Assembly: GCA_937891765.1 (NCBI GenBank)
Contig: CALAGQ010000083.1
Span: forward strand, 1-57,270
Reading direction: 5' to 3'
Source of the DNA: an uncultured Nitrospina sp.
Lineage (GTDB): Bacteria; Nitrospinota; Nitrospinia; Nitrospinales; VA-1
DNA length: 57,270 nt
Position numbers and translations under genes: made by a program
Notes under the pieces: generated by a model
What the model saw: only the letters and a program-made list of their open reading frames with translations
Told to the model about the DNA's origin: nothing
Databases searched by the model: none
Shown: piece by piece, positions 1 through 7,765 of the stretch
Numbering within the stretch: the first letter of the stretch is position 1
Layout of the letters: each line of letters opens with the position of its first letter

Positions 1-80
1 TTCTGGTCCTCAGCGGCTAATCCTGCGGGCAGAATGAGAAACAGCAGAAGTAATAGAGTGGTGAGTGATTTTAGTTTCAT
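1..80 (-). CDS. N-terminus of a secreted protein (cut by window edge)
   Basis: Reading leftwards from an ATG at 80-78, the first 26 codons encode a classical Sec signal peptide: MKLKS, then a leucine-rich core, then P-A-G-L-A-A as the likely cleavage region, followed by E-D-Q. A short AAGG lies about 5 bases before the ATG. The rest of the gene is outside the window, so no function can be given. It lies downstream of the porin on the same strand, but the strong terminator between them makes it a separate unit or a readthrough target. Confidence 0.6.
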   Translation of the reverse strand, partial: MKLKSLTTLLLLLFLILPAGLAAEDQ

Positions 81-161
81 GAGGCCTTATTCAAATGAGA
101 AGTCATGTCTCTCATTATACTCGATAGTGGTTGGGGGGAAAGTGAGTTGAAACATTAAGGT

Positions 162-196
162 AAAAAAAAACCCCCGGCCAAAAGGCCGGGGGTTTT
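162..196 (-). terminator. Rho-independent terminator of the porin gene
   Basis: A perfect stem CCCCCGGCC / GGCCGGGGG (171-179 with 184-192) with an AAAA loop is followed on the minus strand by nine T residues (complement of 162-170). It sits 14 bases past the porin stop codon. Four T residues on the other side give it weak bidirectional potential. Confidence 0.9.
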
Positions 197-209
197 AAGA
201 AAAGCTAAC

Positions 210-1628
210 TTAGAACTTTACGTCAAACATGACATAGGCCCAATTTGCATCGTCACCGCTAGTAGACCTTAAGGTTCTAAAAGCAGAGCTCGATGTATAG
301 TTGGAATAACCGATAGAAATGTTGGTGTTAGCGTTGTACTTGTTAATGAGCGTCAAATCCAACTCATTACCAAGGCTATTGCTATCATGTCTGTCAGTTC
401 CTGCCAATGTTCTACCATGGACAGAGGTATTGGAAACACCTTCTGCAGTGTAGAACCAGTGGTAGTCGGCTTTCAAGGTCCAACCTGCCATCGGAGAAAC
501 CTTGGCTTTAATAGCCAGATCCTGCAGACCGAGACCACGAGTAGCGGCATCTTGTCCGCCCCCACCAACTGCCCCAAAATTGTCCATCAAACCATAGAAC
601 TTATGGCCGGTGTCAAACAAGGTGTTGAAACCTTTGTATTCATTATTTCTGGCATCTTCATCAGATGTTCCAGAAAGATAATCATACCAAAGTGTCAGGC
701 TGGGTTTCATCATGACATTGTTGAAAGCCTTACCAACACGAATTCCAAACATGTAAGCTTCACGGTCAACATCACCGCCAGCGGTACCGAGGGTTGCAAC
801 CGAGTCGTCATTCGCGTCACCAAACTGGTAGTAATACTCACCGCGGTAGTCAATCCCGAAGAGCTGACCGGCTTGACGACCACCAATGGTGTGAATGTCA
901 TTAGGAAGTGAGTTACAAGCGGTTGTTGCACCGGTACCCGCGCCAGATGCACCTGCAGTGCTTGTGGTGCTTGAACAACCATCATGCAACCAAGCATAGG
1001 TAGCGGAAAAAGTACCGCCGAGAATGCCTTTGTAGCTACCGTATACGATATGAACTTCTACATCTTCCTGATTGTCAGCAGCGCCCGTGGTGCTTTCGTT
1101 TGCTGTGACCCAGAGATACGCGAGAGCCATATTGTCATGTGCGTGGGTCAGGCGAAGCGCATCATGAGTCTGCGCGCCCTGTGCCCAGCCGGTGTTGCCG
1201 AACAGACGGTGACCATCGAGAACCACTTCCTGGCGTCCAAATTTCAGGTCGACAGGCAGGGTGGCAAAGTTTTTCAAGGTGAAATACGCCTGATGTAGGC
1301 CAACGCTTGAATCGGCATCACTGTTAGTTAAAGAAGCGTTGCCGGAACCGCCTGAGGTTGAGTCGATAGCGTCACCCCAAGTGCGGACACTTTGCATCTG
1401 GATGAAAGCTGAGGTGCTGTCGTTGACATTGACATTGGCATTGAGCCTGACGCGTGTGGTCATAAAATCTGCCGCTTCGGTCGTGTCAGTGAAGTCACTT
1501 TGCTCGTTGACTTCATAACGTGTACGGATTTGGCCACTGAATGTAACATCGGCCGCTTTTGCAATCTCAGTTGCTGCGAAGAACGCAGTGACCATGAGAG
1601 CACCTACCATTAAAAAATTCTTTTTCAT
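210..1628 (-). CDS. Alginate-export-like outer-membrane porin
   Basis: 472-residue exported protein. The N-terminus has a lysine pair, a hydrophobic core and an AKA-A cleavage site, followed at once by VTFSGQIRTRYE, a typical first strand of the alginate-export/porin beta-barrel families. The body is rich in alternating aromatic and polar strands (RVRLNANVNVN, LKFGRQEVVLDG, YGIRVGKAF-like), and the chain ends in an aromatic strand, WAYVMFDVKF, with the terminal Phe expected of a BamA substrate. The ATG at 1628 was chosen over an in-frame codon 15 bases upstream because GGAGGAG stands 6 bases before it. The gene is monocistronic, with its own strong terminator. The substrate cannot be inferred; in nitrite oxidisers such porins are assumed to pass small solutes. 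Barrel assignment is firm, family name moderately so. Confidence 0.8.
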   Translation of the reverse strand: MKKNFLMVGALMVTAFFAATEIAKAADVTFSGQIRTRYEVNEQSDFTDTTEAADFMTTRVRLNANVNVNDSTSAFIQMQSVRTWGDAIDSTSGGSGNASLTNSDADSSVGLHQAYFTLKNFATLPVDLKFGRQEVVLDGHRLFGNTGWAQGAQTHDALRLTHAHDNMALAYLWVTANESTTGAADNQEDVEVHIVYGSYKGILGGTFSATYAWLHDGCSSTTSTAGASGAGTGATTACNSLPNDIHTIGGRQAGQLFGIDYRGEYYYQFGDANDDSVATLGTAGGDVDREAYMFGIRVGKAFNNVMMKPSLTLWYDYLSGTSDEDARNNEYKGFNTLFDTGHKFYGLMDNFGAVGGGGQDAATRGLGLQDLAIKAKVSPMAGWTLKADYHWFYTAEGVSNTSVHGRTLAGTDRHDSNSLGNELDLTLINKYNANTNISIGYSNYTSSSAFRTLRSTSGDDANWAYVMFDVKF

Positions 1629-1846
1629 GCTTGTCTCCTCCAAGTTTTGTTTAATGACTAACTACTTTGGTAACTATTTATATATTTCCAGCAAATTCAA
1701 ATACTAAACTTTGCGCTTAGATCAAAGCTCATGAAACTAACAAAAATGCACATAAAATCCCGAGTAAGATACCATCAAACAAATTAAAAATCAAAGGTTA
1801 TTTGGCGTTTTCGCCAAATTTATCCCGATTTCTGAACCTGCCTGTT

Positions 1847-3823
1847 TTACTCGCCGGGCCACTCATAAGTGGACAAGGTGCTGAACACGTTGTTGGTCAA
1901 AATGTCCTTGTCAACCCGGAGTATATAGACGCCTGCTCCGGCCCCTTTTTTATGGGGAATGACCCTGTATGTCGCCAGGAAACCCTTTTGTTTGCTGGAC
2001 TCAAAGGCCTTTGCAAAACCTTCGCCGGTCAGTCTCAACAGGGCCAGACCCGAGTTTTCCACCACCACCAGTCGGTCGAGAAAACCATCACCCATGGCGT
2101 GGTTCATGGGCAACACGAGATACCGATTAGTGCCCATTTTGACAAATTCCAGCCGCCCTTTAAAGCGCACCGGTTCGCCCTGCTGGACAATGCCCACAAT
2201 GTCTTCTTTGACCCCAACATCAATCAGGCGCGGATCGTGACCGTAGTAATCGTCTGATTTTACGACCAATCGTCCGTTCGGGGAATATACTCGCAAATGA
2301 TATTTATTGTCAAGCACGATTGTTTCCGGAGTACCGTTGCCATTCAGGTCCTGTTGCGTCAGGCCATATAGGATGAAGTGGGTTCCATATATATCCGGGG
2401 TGTTCAGCTCGGGGCCCTGCTGGTATTTTCCGTTTTTGAACAGTACTTCTTTGATCGGTCCTTGAAACGGGTTTTCAAATCCCGCGCTTTGCGACATCAA
2501 CAGAGGCCGTTTTCCCATCGGTCGGATAACGCGAAAATAAAGGTTGGCGTCTTTCCATATATAGTGGAACTTTTTCTGTTTCGGGTCGCTTTCCAAGGCG
2601 AACGATTGCAGTTTGCCACCGACCTGATTGGTGACGAAAATTTCAGCCCGGCCGTTGCCGTTGATGTCTGCCACATCGACGGCGAGAAAATGGTTGGCGG
2701 TTTTGCTGGTCTTGATCTGGGCGATCTGCCTCAAATGACCTTTTTTGTTTTCAAAGATCATTACCCGGTAGCGATCGATGAGTACGAATTCATTTTTGCC
2801 GTTGCCGTTCAAATCGCCGACATCCATATCGACCATCTCATAAGAAAATTCCTGCTTGGCGACAAACTTGAACAAGTCAGTTTTCTGTTTGAAGCTGGAC
2901 TGCGTTCCGCGCTCTCGTTCTCTCGGGGCATCCGGCGCGGGCAGACCTTCGGACAGGATGTCCGCCTGTTTTTTCAGGGAACCGTCTACCGCCGATACCA
3001 GCTTGTAGTTCAGCGCCATTTTTCCTTTTACAGAGCGAATGCTGGGAACCAGAATGAAGTCGGCCTCGACCTTGCTATGCAGTTTGTCCAGGTTCTTTGA
3101 TTGCAGGGCAGACTGGATGTTGAGTTTTTCATCGGCCATCCACAATCCTAAATCGAAGGAAGGGACTTCAAACCTGGGGTGTTTGTTCAAGCGGGACTCC
3201 AGGTTGTAACGCAGGCGGTTGGCATCGACTTTGTTTTTAGTTTTGATTTGCGGTGGCGCGACGACGAACGAAAGTTTCTGGAACGCGCTTCTCACTCCGT
3301 CGCCTTCTTTCGGGAGCACTGTCGGGTCCAGAGCCTTGGCGCGGGAAAAATCTTTTCTCACTTCTAAAACTTCCACTTGACCGAGATCGGTTTCTTTGCG
3401 GCCTATTTTTTTCTTGGTCACAGGGTGAAACAGTTCTCGACCATAGCGGATGAGTTTTAACTTGTCACCGGCTTCAACAGGCATGCCCTGTTTGAGATCG
3501 AGAGTCAGGCCGGAACCTTCCACAGCGATCACATATCCTTCAAGAGGTGGGAACAGCGACTCGATCTGGCTGACCATCCGGTCGAGAGACGCGCTCGACT
3601 GAGCCAGAGCATTGCCGGGCACGACCAAGATCAAGGTAATAAGAAAGAAGAGCTTTGCGTATGCCAAAAAAGTGCAAAGGCGAGATTCTTCACTGCGTTC
3701 AGAATGACAATACAAATTCTTCTTGTCATTCTGAGGAGCTCCTGCGACGAAGAATCTCAGGTTTTGCAAAGGTCTCATTGGAAAAAATTTAAGAATAGAA
3801 TTGCGTAACAATTTCATAAGCAC
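1847..3823 (-). CDS. Exported FG-GAP/VCBS-like repeat protein with FlgT-like N-domain
   Basis: Up to 658 residues. After a hydrophobic signal segment (KLFFLITLILVVPGNALA) the mature part begins with a domain resembling the FlgT C-terminal fold (G-Y-V-I-A-V-E-G, G-M-P-V-E-A-G-D-K-L). A central alpha/beta part follows, then at least three FG-GAP/VCBS-like blades with Asp-rich loops: DLNGNGKNEFV, DINGNGRAEIFV, DLNGNGTPETIV, which are likely calcium-binding. The start is unsure: GTG at 3823 or ATG at 3817 gives a 55-residue leader before the signal core, because a palindromic dispersed repeat (3671-3771) lies in frame between the first codons and the core; a TTG at 3667 would give a normal signal peptide but has no visible ribosome site. 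It lies 4 bases downstream of moeA. Likely periplasmic or surface; function unknown. Confidence 0.7.
   Translation of the reverse strand: MLMKLLRNSILKFFPMRPLQNLRFFVAGAPQNDKKNLYCHSERSEESRLCTFLAYAKLFFLITLILVVPGNALAQSSASLDRMVSQIESLFPPLEGYVIAVEGSGLTLDLKQGMPVEAGDKLKLIRYGRELFHPVTKKKIGRKETDLGQVEVLEVRKDFSRAKALDPTVLPKEGDGVRSAFQKLSFVVAPPQIKTKNKVDANRLRYNLESRLNKHPRFEVPSFDLGLWMADEKLNIQSALQSKNLDKLHSKVEADFILVPSIRSVKGKMALNYKLVSAVDGSLKKQADILSEGLPAPDAPRERERGTQSSFKQKTDLFKFVAKQEFSYEMVDMDVGDLNGNGKNEFVLIDRYRVMIFENKKGHLRQIAQIKTSKTANHFLAVDVADINGNGRAEIFVTNQVGGKLQSFALESDPKQKKFHYIWKDANLYFRVIRPMGKRPLLMSQSAGFENPFQGPIKEVLFKNGKYQQGPELNTPDIYGTHFILYGLTQQDLNGNGTPETIVLDNKYHLRVYSPNGRLVVKSDDYYGHDPRLIDVGVKEDIVGIVQQGEPVRFKGRLEFVKMGTNRYLVLPMNHAMGDGFLDRLVVVENSGLALLRLTGEGFAKAFESSKQKGFLATYRVIPHKKGAGAGVYILRVDKDILTNNVFSTLSTYEWPGE
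3671..3771. repeat. Palindromic dispersed repeat inside a coding region
   Basis: Inverted arms GAGATTCTTC / GAAGAATCTC and CAGAATGACAA / TTGTCATTCTG surround a short AT-rich centre. Read on the minus strand it translates in frame to NLRFF...CHSERSEESR, the peptide signature of a dispersed repeat seen in many unrelated bacterial genomes. A related copy is at 23355-23475 and a partial one near 6446-6504. Its presence inside the leader of the FG-GAP gene is an insertion that kept the reading frame open. Confidence 0.8.
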
Positions 3824-3827
3824 CGAT

Positions 3828-5039
3828 TTATTCCAATAGTTGAACGGCCACTTCCTGACCTTGTTGGATCTCTGTGGCCTCCAGCGGAAAGATCAGCAGG
3901 CCGTTAGCGTTAGCGGCAGATTTTAAAATTCCTGAACCTTGTTCCCCTGCCGGGGTGACGGTGTATTCGCCATTGGCCCAGGACACAATAGAACTGAGAA
4001 AATGCAGGCGCCCCGGTTTCTTGTGGATGGTTCGTGTCAGTTTGGCCTGCACCGTTTTGTGGGTCAGGTCGGAACAGCCCAGCACCTTTCGCAAGGACGG
4101 GCGCACAAATTGTTCGAATGAAACGAAGGAGGATACAGGGTTGCCCGGCAACCCAAAAATGGGGGTCTCGCCGATGCGGCCGAAGGCCAGGGGTTTGCCC
4201 GGTTTCATCGCCACTTTCCAGAACAGCATTTCCTGACCCATCTTCTGCAGACTGGACTTGACCAGATCATAGTCTCCCACACTGACGCCGCCGGATGAAA
4301 CGACGATATCGGATTTCAGAGCCCAGGCGAATTTTTCCATCAGGTCTTCTTCGGTATCCTTGGCGATGCCCAGGTAAATGGGAATGCCGCCAGCGGATTT
4401 GATTTGCGCCGCCAGCATGTGACCGTTGCTGTTGAAGATCTGTGGGCCTTGGGGCGTTTCATCCAGTTCAAGGATTTCATCACCGGTGGATAAAATAGCT
4501 ACCGTCGGGCGTTGGCTGACGGCGATCTGCGAGCGGCCTATCACTGCCAACATGCCGATATGGGCCGGGGTCAGGGTGGTTCCTTTTTTGAGGACGGTTT
4601 CACCGGCCTTCACATCTTCTCCGGCTTCGCGGATATTTTCCTGGTCGTCGGCTTTATCCATACAGAGGATGGAGGTGCCGTCTTTTTCAGTGTCTTCCTG
4701 CATGAGCACGGCAGTGGCGCCGGGTGGGATGGGCGCGCCTGTCATGATGCGCATGGCCTGACCCGGTTTCAATGTGCCTTTGGCCGTGTACCCGGCGGCG
4801 ATTTCTTCGACCACCTCAAGCTTGACCGGGTTTTCCGGAGTGGCGGATTGAATGTCTCGGGCAATCAGGGCATAGCCATCCATCGCCGAGTTATCGAGCG
4901 GTGGGTTGTTGATCCGGGAGACGACATCTTCCGTCAGCACTCTGCCCAGAGCCTGGTCGAGAGAAACTTTCTCCACCCCTTTGAATTTAATTTTTGAAAG
5001 AATGTTGTCCAGCGCTTCCTGGACTTGAATCATGCTCAT
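3828..5039 (-). CDS. moeA: Molybdopterin molybdotransferase MoeA
   Basis: 403 residues, the usual length for MoeA, which inserts molybdate into adenylylated molybdopterin. Family marks are clear: N-terminal PPLDNSAMDGYAL, the RIMTGAPIPPGA segment, the MPT-binding core (VAILSTGDEI, FNSNG, VVSSGGVSVGDYD), KPGKPLAFG and FGLPGNPVSSFVSFE, then the beta-barrel C-terminal domain. The start codon overlaps the upstream mobB-mobA stop by four bases (ATGA at 5036-5039), so the two are translationally coupled. Together they complete Mo-bisPGD cofactor synthesis, needed by DMSO-reductase-family enzymes such as nitrite oxidoreductase or nitrate reductase, none of whose catalytic subunits lie in this window. 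Confidence 0.95.
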   Translation of the reverse strand: MSMIQVQEALDNILSKIKFKGVEKVSLDQALGRVLTEDVVSRINNPPLDNSAMDGYALIARDIQSATPENPVKLEVVEEIAAGYTAKGTLKPGQAMRIMTGAPIPPGATAVLMQEDTEKDGTSILCMDKADDQENIREAGEDVKAGETVLKKGTTLTPAHIGMLAVIGRSQIAVSQRPTVAILSTGDEILELDETPQGPQIFNSNGHMLAAQIKSAGGIPIYLGIAKDTEEDLMEKFAWALKSDIVVSSGGVSVGDYDLVKSSLQKMGQEMLFWKVAMKPGKPLAFGRIGETPIFGLPGNPVSSFVSFEQFVRPSLRKVLGCSDLTHKTVQAKLTRTIHKKPGRLHFLSSIVSWANGEYTVTPAGEQGSGILKSAANANGLLIFPLEATEIQQGQEVAVQLLE

Positions 5040-6166
5040 GATGGTTCCTTCTTTTGATACAGGATTATTCTTTTGTTCCTCTTCTCATAATCTTCCGTTG
5101 TGTTGATGTTCATAAACTTTGACCGGTCCGCTTCGTCGATCTTTAATTTTTTAAATGGGAGAGCCTCAATAATCCTGGACAAGGAAAGCTCTCGTCTTGA
5201 CATGGCTTCAAAAAGAGGAACGATGAATTTTGGTTCGTAAATGGCGCACATTGGCTCATAACCGAAACTGCCTTTTTGAACATAGCAGGTACCATATCTT
5301 AATGGGTCTCGCTTTTGTAATATTGTCTCGAAATCATCTTCTTTTAAAAAGGGCATATCGCATGCGGTTATCATCCACGCCTTATCTGGGAATTGTCCCA
5401 TCAAAGTCGCCAGTCCTCCTACAGGTCCCAGTTGGATGTGTTCATCATTGACACGCTCGACATTACTGATTTTTGTCAAAGAACCCATATCTAGATCGGC
5501 CCGCGAGGAAAGAAATACTTTATTGCAAAATTTACTCAACAGTTTGACCGCCTTCTCTGTTCCCGATATGCCATCATAGGTTAGCGAAAACTTTGGTTTT
5601 CCCATTCGCTTGCTTTCACCTCCTACAAAAACAGCTCCAAAAAGTTCGCTGGCACATCTTCTGAAATGGTCGCGCGCAAACTGGTAGATGGGCTCGATTT
5701 CATCCCGATGAAAACGCGGGACATCGGGTAGGCCTTCGCCGATGATTCCTTGATGGACAACGGCCTTGATGCCGGGGGTTTCTGAAGGAATGGGCAACTT
5801 TCCCTCCGGATCGAGAAAAACGATCTTGTCAAAGGGAGATTGTTTGTACCCTTCGATCAGGATACAGTCGCATTGTTCCAGGGCATGGGTGATCGAACGT
5901 TTCTTAAAGGCGTTGTCGGCGACGATGGCAAAGTGTCGGGGATCATTAATGGCGATAATGCCGGCACCGGCCTGGGTGGCCCGGGCTGTGTCCTTGCCCT
6001 CTTTGTCGATTGAAAAACGGTGGGCATCGTGTTTGTAATAGCCAACACGCATGTCTTCTTCAGCAAACCGCTTGATCAGCCGTTCCAGCAGGGTGGTCTT
6101 GCCCACCCCGGAAAACCCGGCAAAACAAAGGAAAGGGGTTTTGAACTGTTCCCAGTAAACGTCCAT
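5036..6166 (-). CDS. MobB-MobA fusion, molybdenum cofactor guanylyltransferase
   Basis: 376 residues made of two enzymes that are usually separate. Residues about 12-165 are MobB-like: P-loop GFSGVGKTTL, then GYYKHDAH and the IEGYK motif. Residues about 175-376 are MobA-like nucleotidyltransferase: GAVFVGGESKRMGKPK (a variant of LAGGxSxRMGxxK), LGPVGGL and ACDMPFL with the metal-binding Asp. MobA attaches GMP to Mo-molybdopterin; MobB binds GTP and assists. The fusion heads the mobBA-moeA pair with a four-base overlap. The MobA part shows a VGGES in place of the common LAGGRS, probably still functional. The start ATG at 6166 has only a weak ribosome site. Confidence 0.9.
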   Translation of the reverse strand: MDVYWEQFKTPFLCFAGFSGVGKTTLLERLIKRFAEEDMRVGYYKHDAHRFSIDKEGKDTARATQAGAGIIAINDPRHFAIVADNAFKKRSITHALEQCDCILIEGYKQSPFDKIVFLDPEGKLPIPSETPGIKAVVHQGIIGEGLPDVPRFHRDEIEPIYQFARDHFRRCASELFGAVFVGGESKRMGKPKFSLTYDGISGTEKAVKLLSKFCNKVFLSSRADLDMGSLTKISNVERVNDEHIQLGPVGGLATLMGQFPDKAWMITACDMPFLKEDDFETILQKRDPLRYGTCYVQKGSFGYEPMCAIYEPKFIVPLFEAMSRRELSLSRIIEALPFKKLKIDEADRSKFMNINTTEDYEKRNKRIILYQKKEPS

Positions 6167-6445
6167 AGACAGGATTTATTTCAATATAAAGCGCCGAACC
6201 GCAATGTCTCGGCTCGGCTTATATAAGTGCTTAAAAAATAGTGAATTAGCCTATTATTTCGCAGGCGGGGTGGCCTGTCAACCCCTTTTATGTCCCGGAA
6301 AACCCGGAAACGGGTATCAGTACATGTTAGTAATGTAAAGACCCGGTTTGAAGCGGCGGGCGCTTTCTCTAAAATAAAGGGGCTTGTGCTAACCTTTTCA
6401 CCGCCGTTAAGACCCGTACAGGGTATTGCTACAGGTAAGGAAAAA
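6167..6445. other. Non-coding gap between divergent mobBA and nirK-like genes
   Basis: No convincing gene on either strand. The stretch must hold the promoters for the leftward molybdenum cofactor operon and the rightward cupredoxin gene, but I see no hexamer pair good enough to name. It ends in a partial dispersed-repeat copy. Confidence 0.5.
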
Positions 6446-6504
6446 CATTCTATTCGTCGCCGGAGCCTGCCCTGAGCGATGCCGAAGGGGCTGCTCTCAA
6501 TGAC
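6446..6504. repeat. Partial copy of the dispersed CHSERSEESR-type repeat
   Basis: The segment CATTCTATTCGTCGCCGGAG and a downstream CTCTCAATGAC resemble one arm pair of the palindromic repeat at 3671-3771 (CATTCTGA..., CTTCGTCGCAGGAGC...). It is diverged and lies 37 bases upstream of the nirK-like start, so it may contribute a hairpin to that leader. Confidence 0.4.
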
Positions 6505-6540
6505 GGTTTATGCACAAATTTTATTTTGACTGGAGTTTTA

Positions 6541-7752
6541 ATGCGAGGGTTTTGGACAATTTTGTTTATTCTTTCCGCCATTCCTGCGTATGCGCTGGAG
6601 GCTGAGGTCACTACTGCACCCGATGTTCCTGCTTATATCACCCGTATCCAGCCGGAAACGGTGGTGGTTAATTTTGAGGCGAAAGAATTTGTAGGGCCCT
6701 TGGCCGACGGCAAGCACTATAAGTTCTGGAGTTTTAATGGAACCGTCCCTGGCCCTATGATACGGGTCCGTCATGGAGATACGGTGGAATTTCATCTGTC
6801 CAATCATTCATCCAGTCAGTTTCCTCATAACATTGATCTCCATGCGGTGAGCGGCCCGGGGGGCGGCGCTTCGGTGACCCTGGTGGCGCCGGGGGAAGAG
6901 AAAGTTTTCCGCTTCAAGACATTGCATCCGGGACTTTATGTTTATCACTGCGCTTCTCCGATACCCGGCATCCCGGCGCATATTGCTAACGGCATGTATG
7001 GATTGCTTCTTGTGGAGCCTAAACATGGTTTTCCCCGTGTCGATCATGAGTTTTACGTTTTTGAGAGCGAGTTCTACACTCAGGACTCGGGTGAAGAAGT
7101 TTTGCCAGAGCCGGTAGCTCCTGAGAAAGGCGAGGTGGCCTCAGAAAAAAATGCATCGAAATCTCCCGCAGAAAAAGTGGAGACTGGCGAAAAAGAAGGT
7201 TTTATGGATTCTTTGGTGAATACATTCTTTGGAGAAGCCTCTGATTCTACCGAGCCGGATAAAAAATCTATTCAGAAAGACCTTCTGAATTCTTTAGTGG
7301 ACACAGCCTCCAATGAGCCTGTGGATTCACCCGAGATAAATAATATACTGGAGCTTTCTCTTGAAAAAGGTTTGAAAGAGCAACCGGACTACGTGGTCTT
7401 TAACGGCAGGCAGGGGGCTTTGTTGGGGCCAAACGCACTGAAGGTGAACGTGGGAGAAAAGGTGCGAATATTTTTTGGCAATATTGGCCCCAATGGAATT
7501 TCTTCGTTCCATATTATTGGAGAAATTTTTGATCAGGTCTATCTTGAAGGCGCGGTCAATGGCATCACCAACAAAAATGTGCAGACCACACTGGTTCCCT
7601 CAGCCGGGGCCACGATCGTGGAGTTCACCATCGATGTTCCGGGCGACTACCTCATGGTCGACCACAGCATCTTCCGCATCGATAAAGGGGCCATCGGCCT
7701 TATCACGGCGATCGGTGATGACAACCCTGAGATTTTTGAATCCATCAAATAA
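6541..7752 (+). CDS. nirK: Two-domain copper nitrite-reductase-like protein (NirK family)
   Basis: 403 residues with a signal peptide ending PAYA-LEA. The first cupredoxin domain holds every expected ligand: H96 and H101 with the catalytic Asp99 (PHNIDLHAV), then H136-C137, H147 and M152 (YHCASPIPGIPAHIANGM). These match type 1 ligands His/Cys/His/Met and two type 2 histidines. The second domain has SFHIIGEIFDQVY and the third type 2 His in VDHSIFR. The canonical GGHGDYV segment carrying the second catalytic His is not conserved, as in Nitrosomonas-like NirK lineages. An acidic, low-complexity insert of about 100 residues (roughly 175-275) separates the domains. Start ATG 6541 chosen over a TTG 15 bases upstream because GGAG precedes it. 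Periplasmic; would reduce nitrite to NO or act as an electron carrier. Fold firm, activity inferred. Confidence 0.85.
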   Translation: MRGFWTILFILSAIPAYALEAEVTTAPDVPAYITRIQPETVVVNFEAKEFVGPLADGKHYKFWSFNGTVPGPMIRVRHGDTVEFHLSNHSSSQFPHNIDLHAVSGPGGGASVTLVAPGEEKVFRFKTLHPGLYVYHCASPIPGIPAHIANGMYGLLLVEPKHGFPRVDHEFYVFESEFYTQDSGEEVLPEPVAPEKGEVASEKNASKSPAEKVETGEKEGFMDSLVNTFFGEASDSTEPDKKSIQKDLLNSLVDTASNEPVDSPEINNILELSLEKGLKEQPDYVVFNGRQGALLGPNALKVNVGEKVRIFFGNIGPNGISSFHIIGEIFDQVYLEGAVNGITNKNVQTTLVPSAGATIVEFTIDVPGDYLMVDHSIFRIDKGAIGLITAIGDDNPEIFESIK

Positions 7753-7765
7753 ATAGAAAGCCGGA

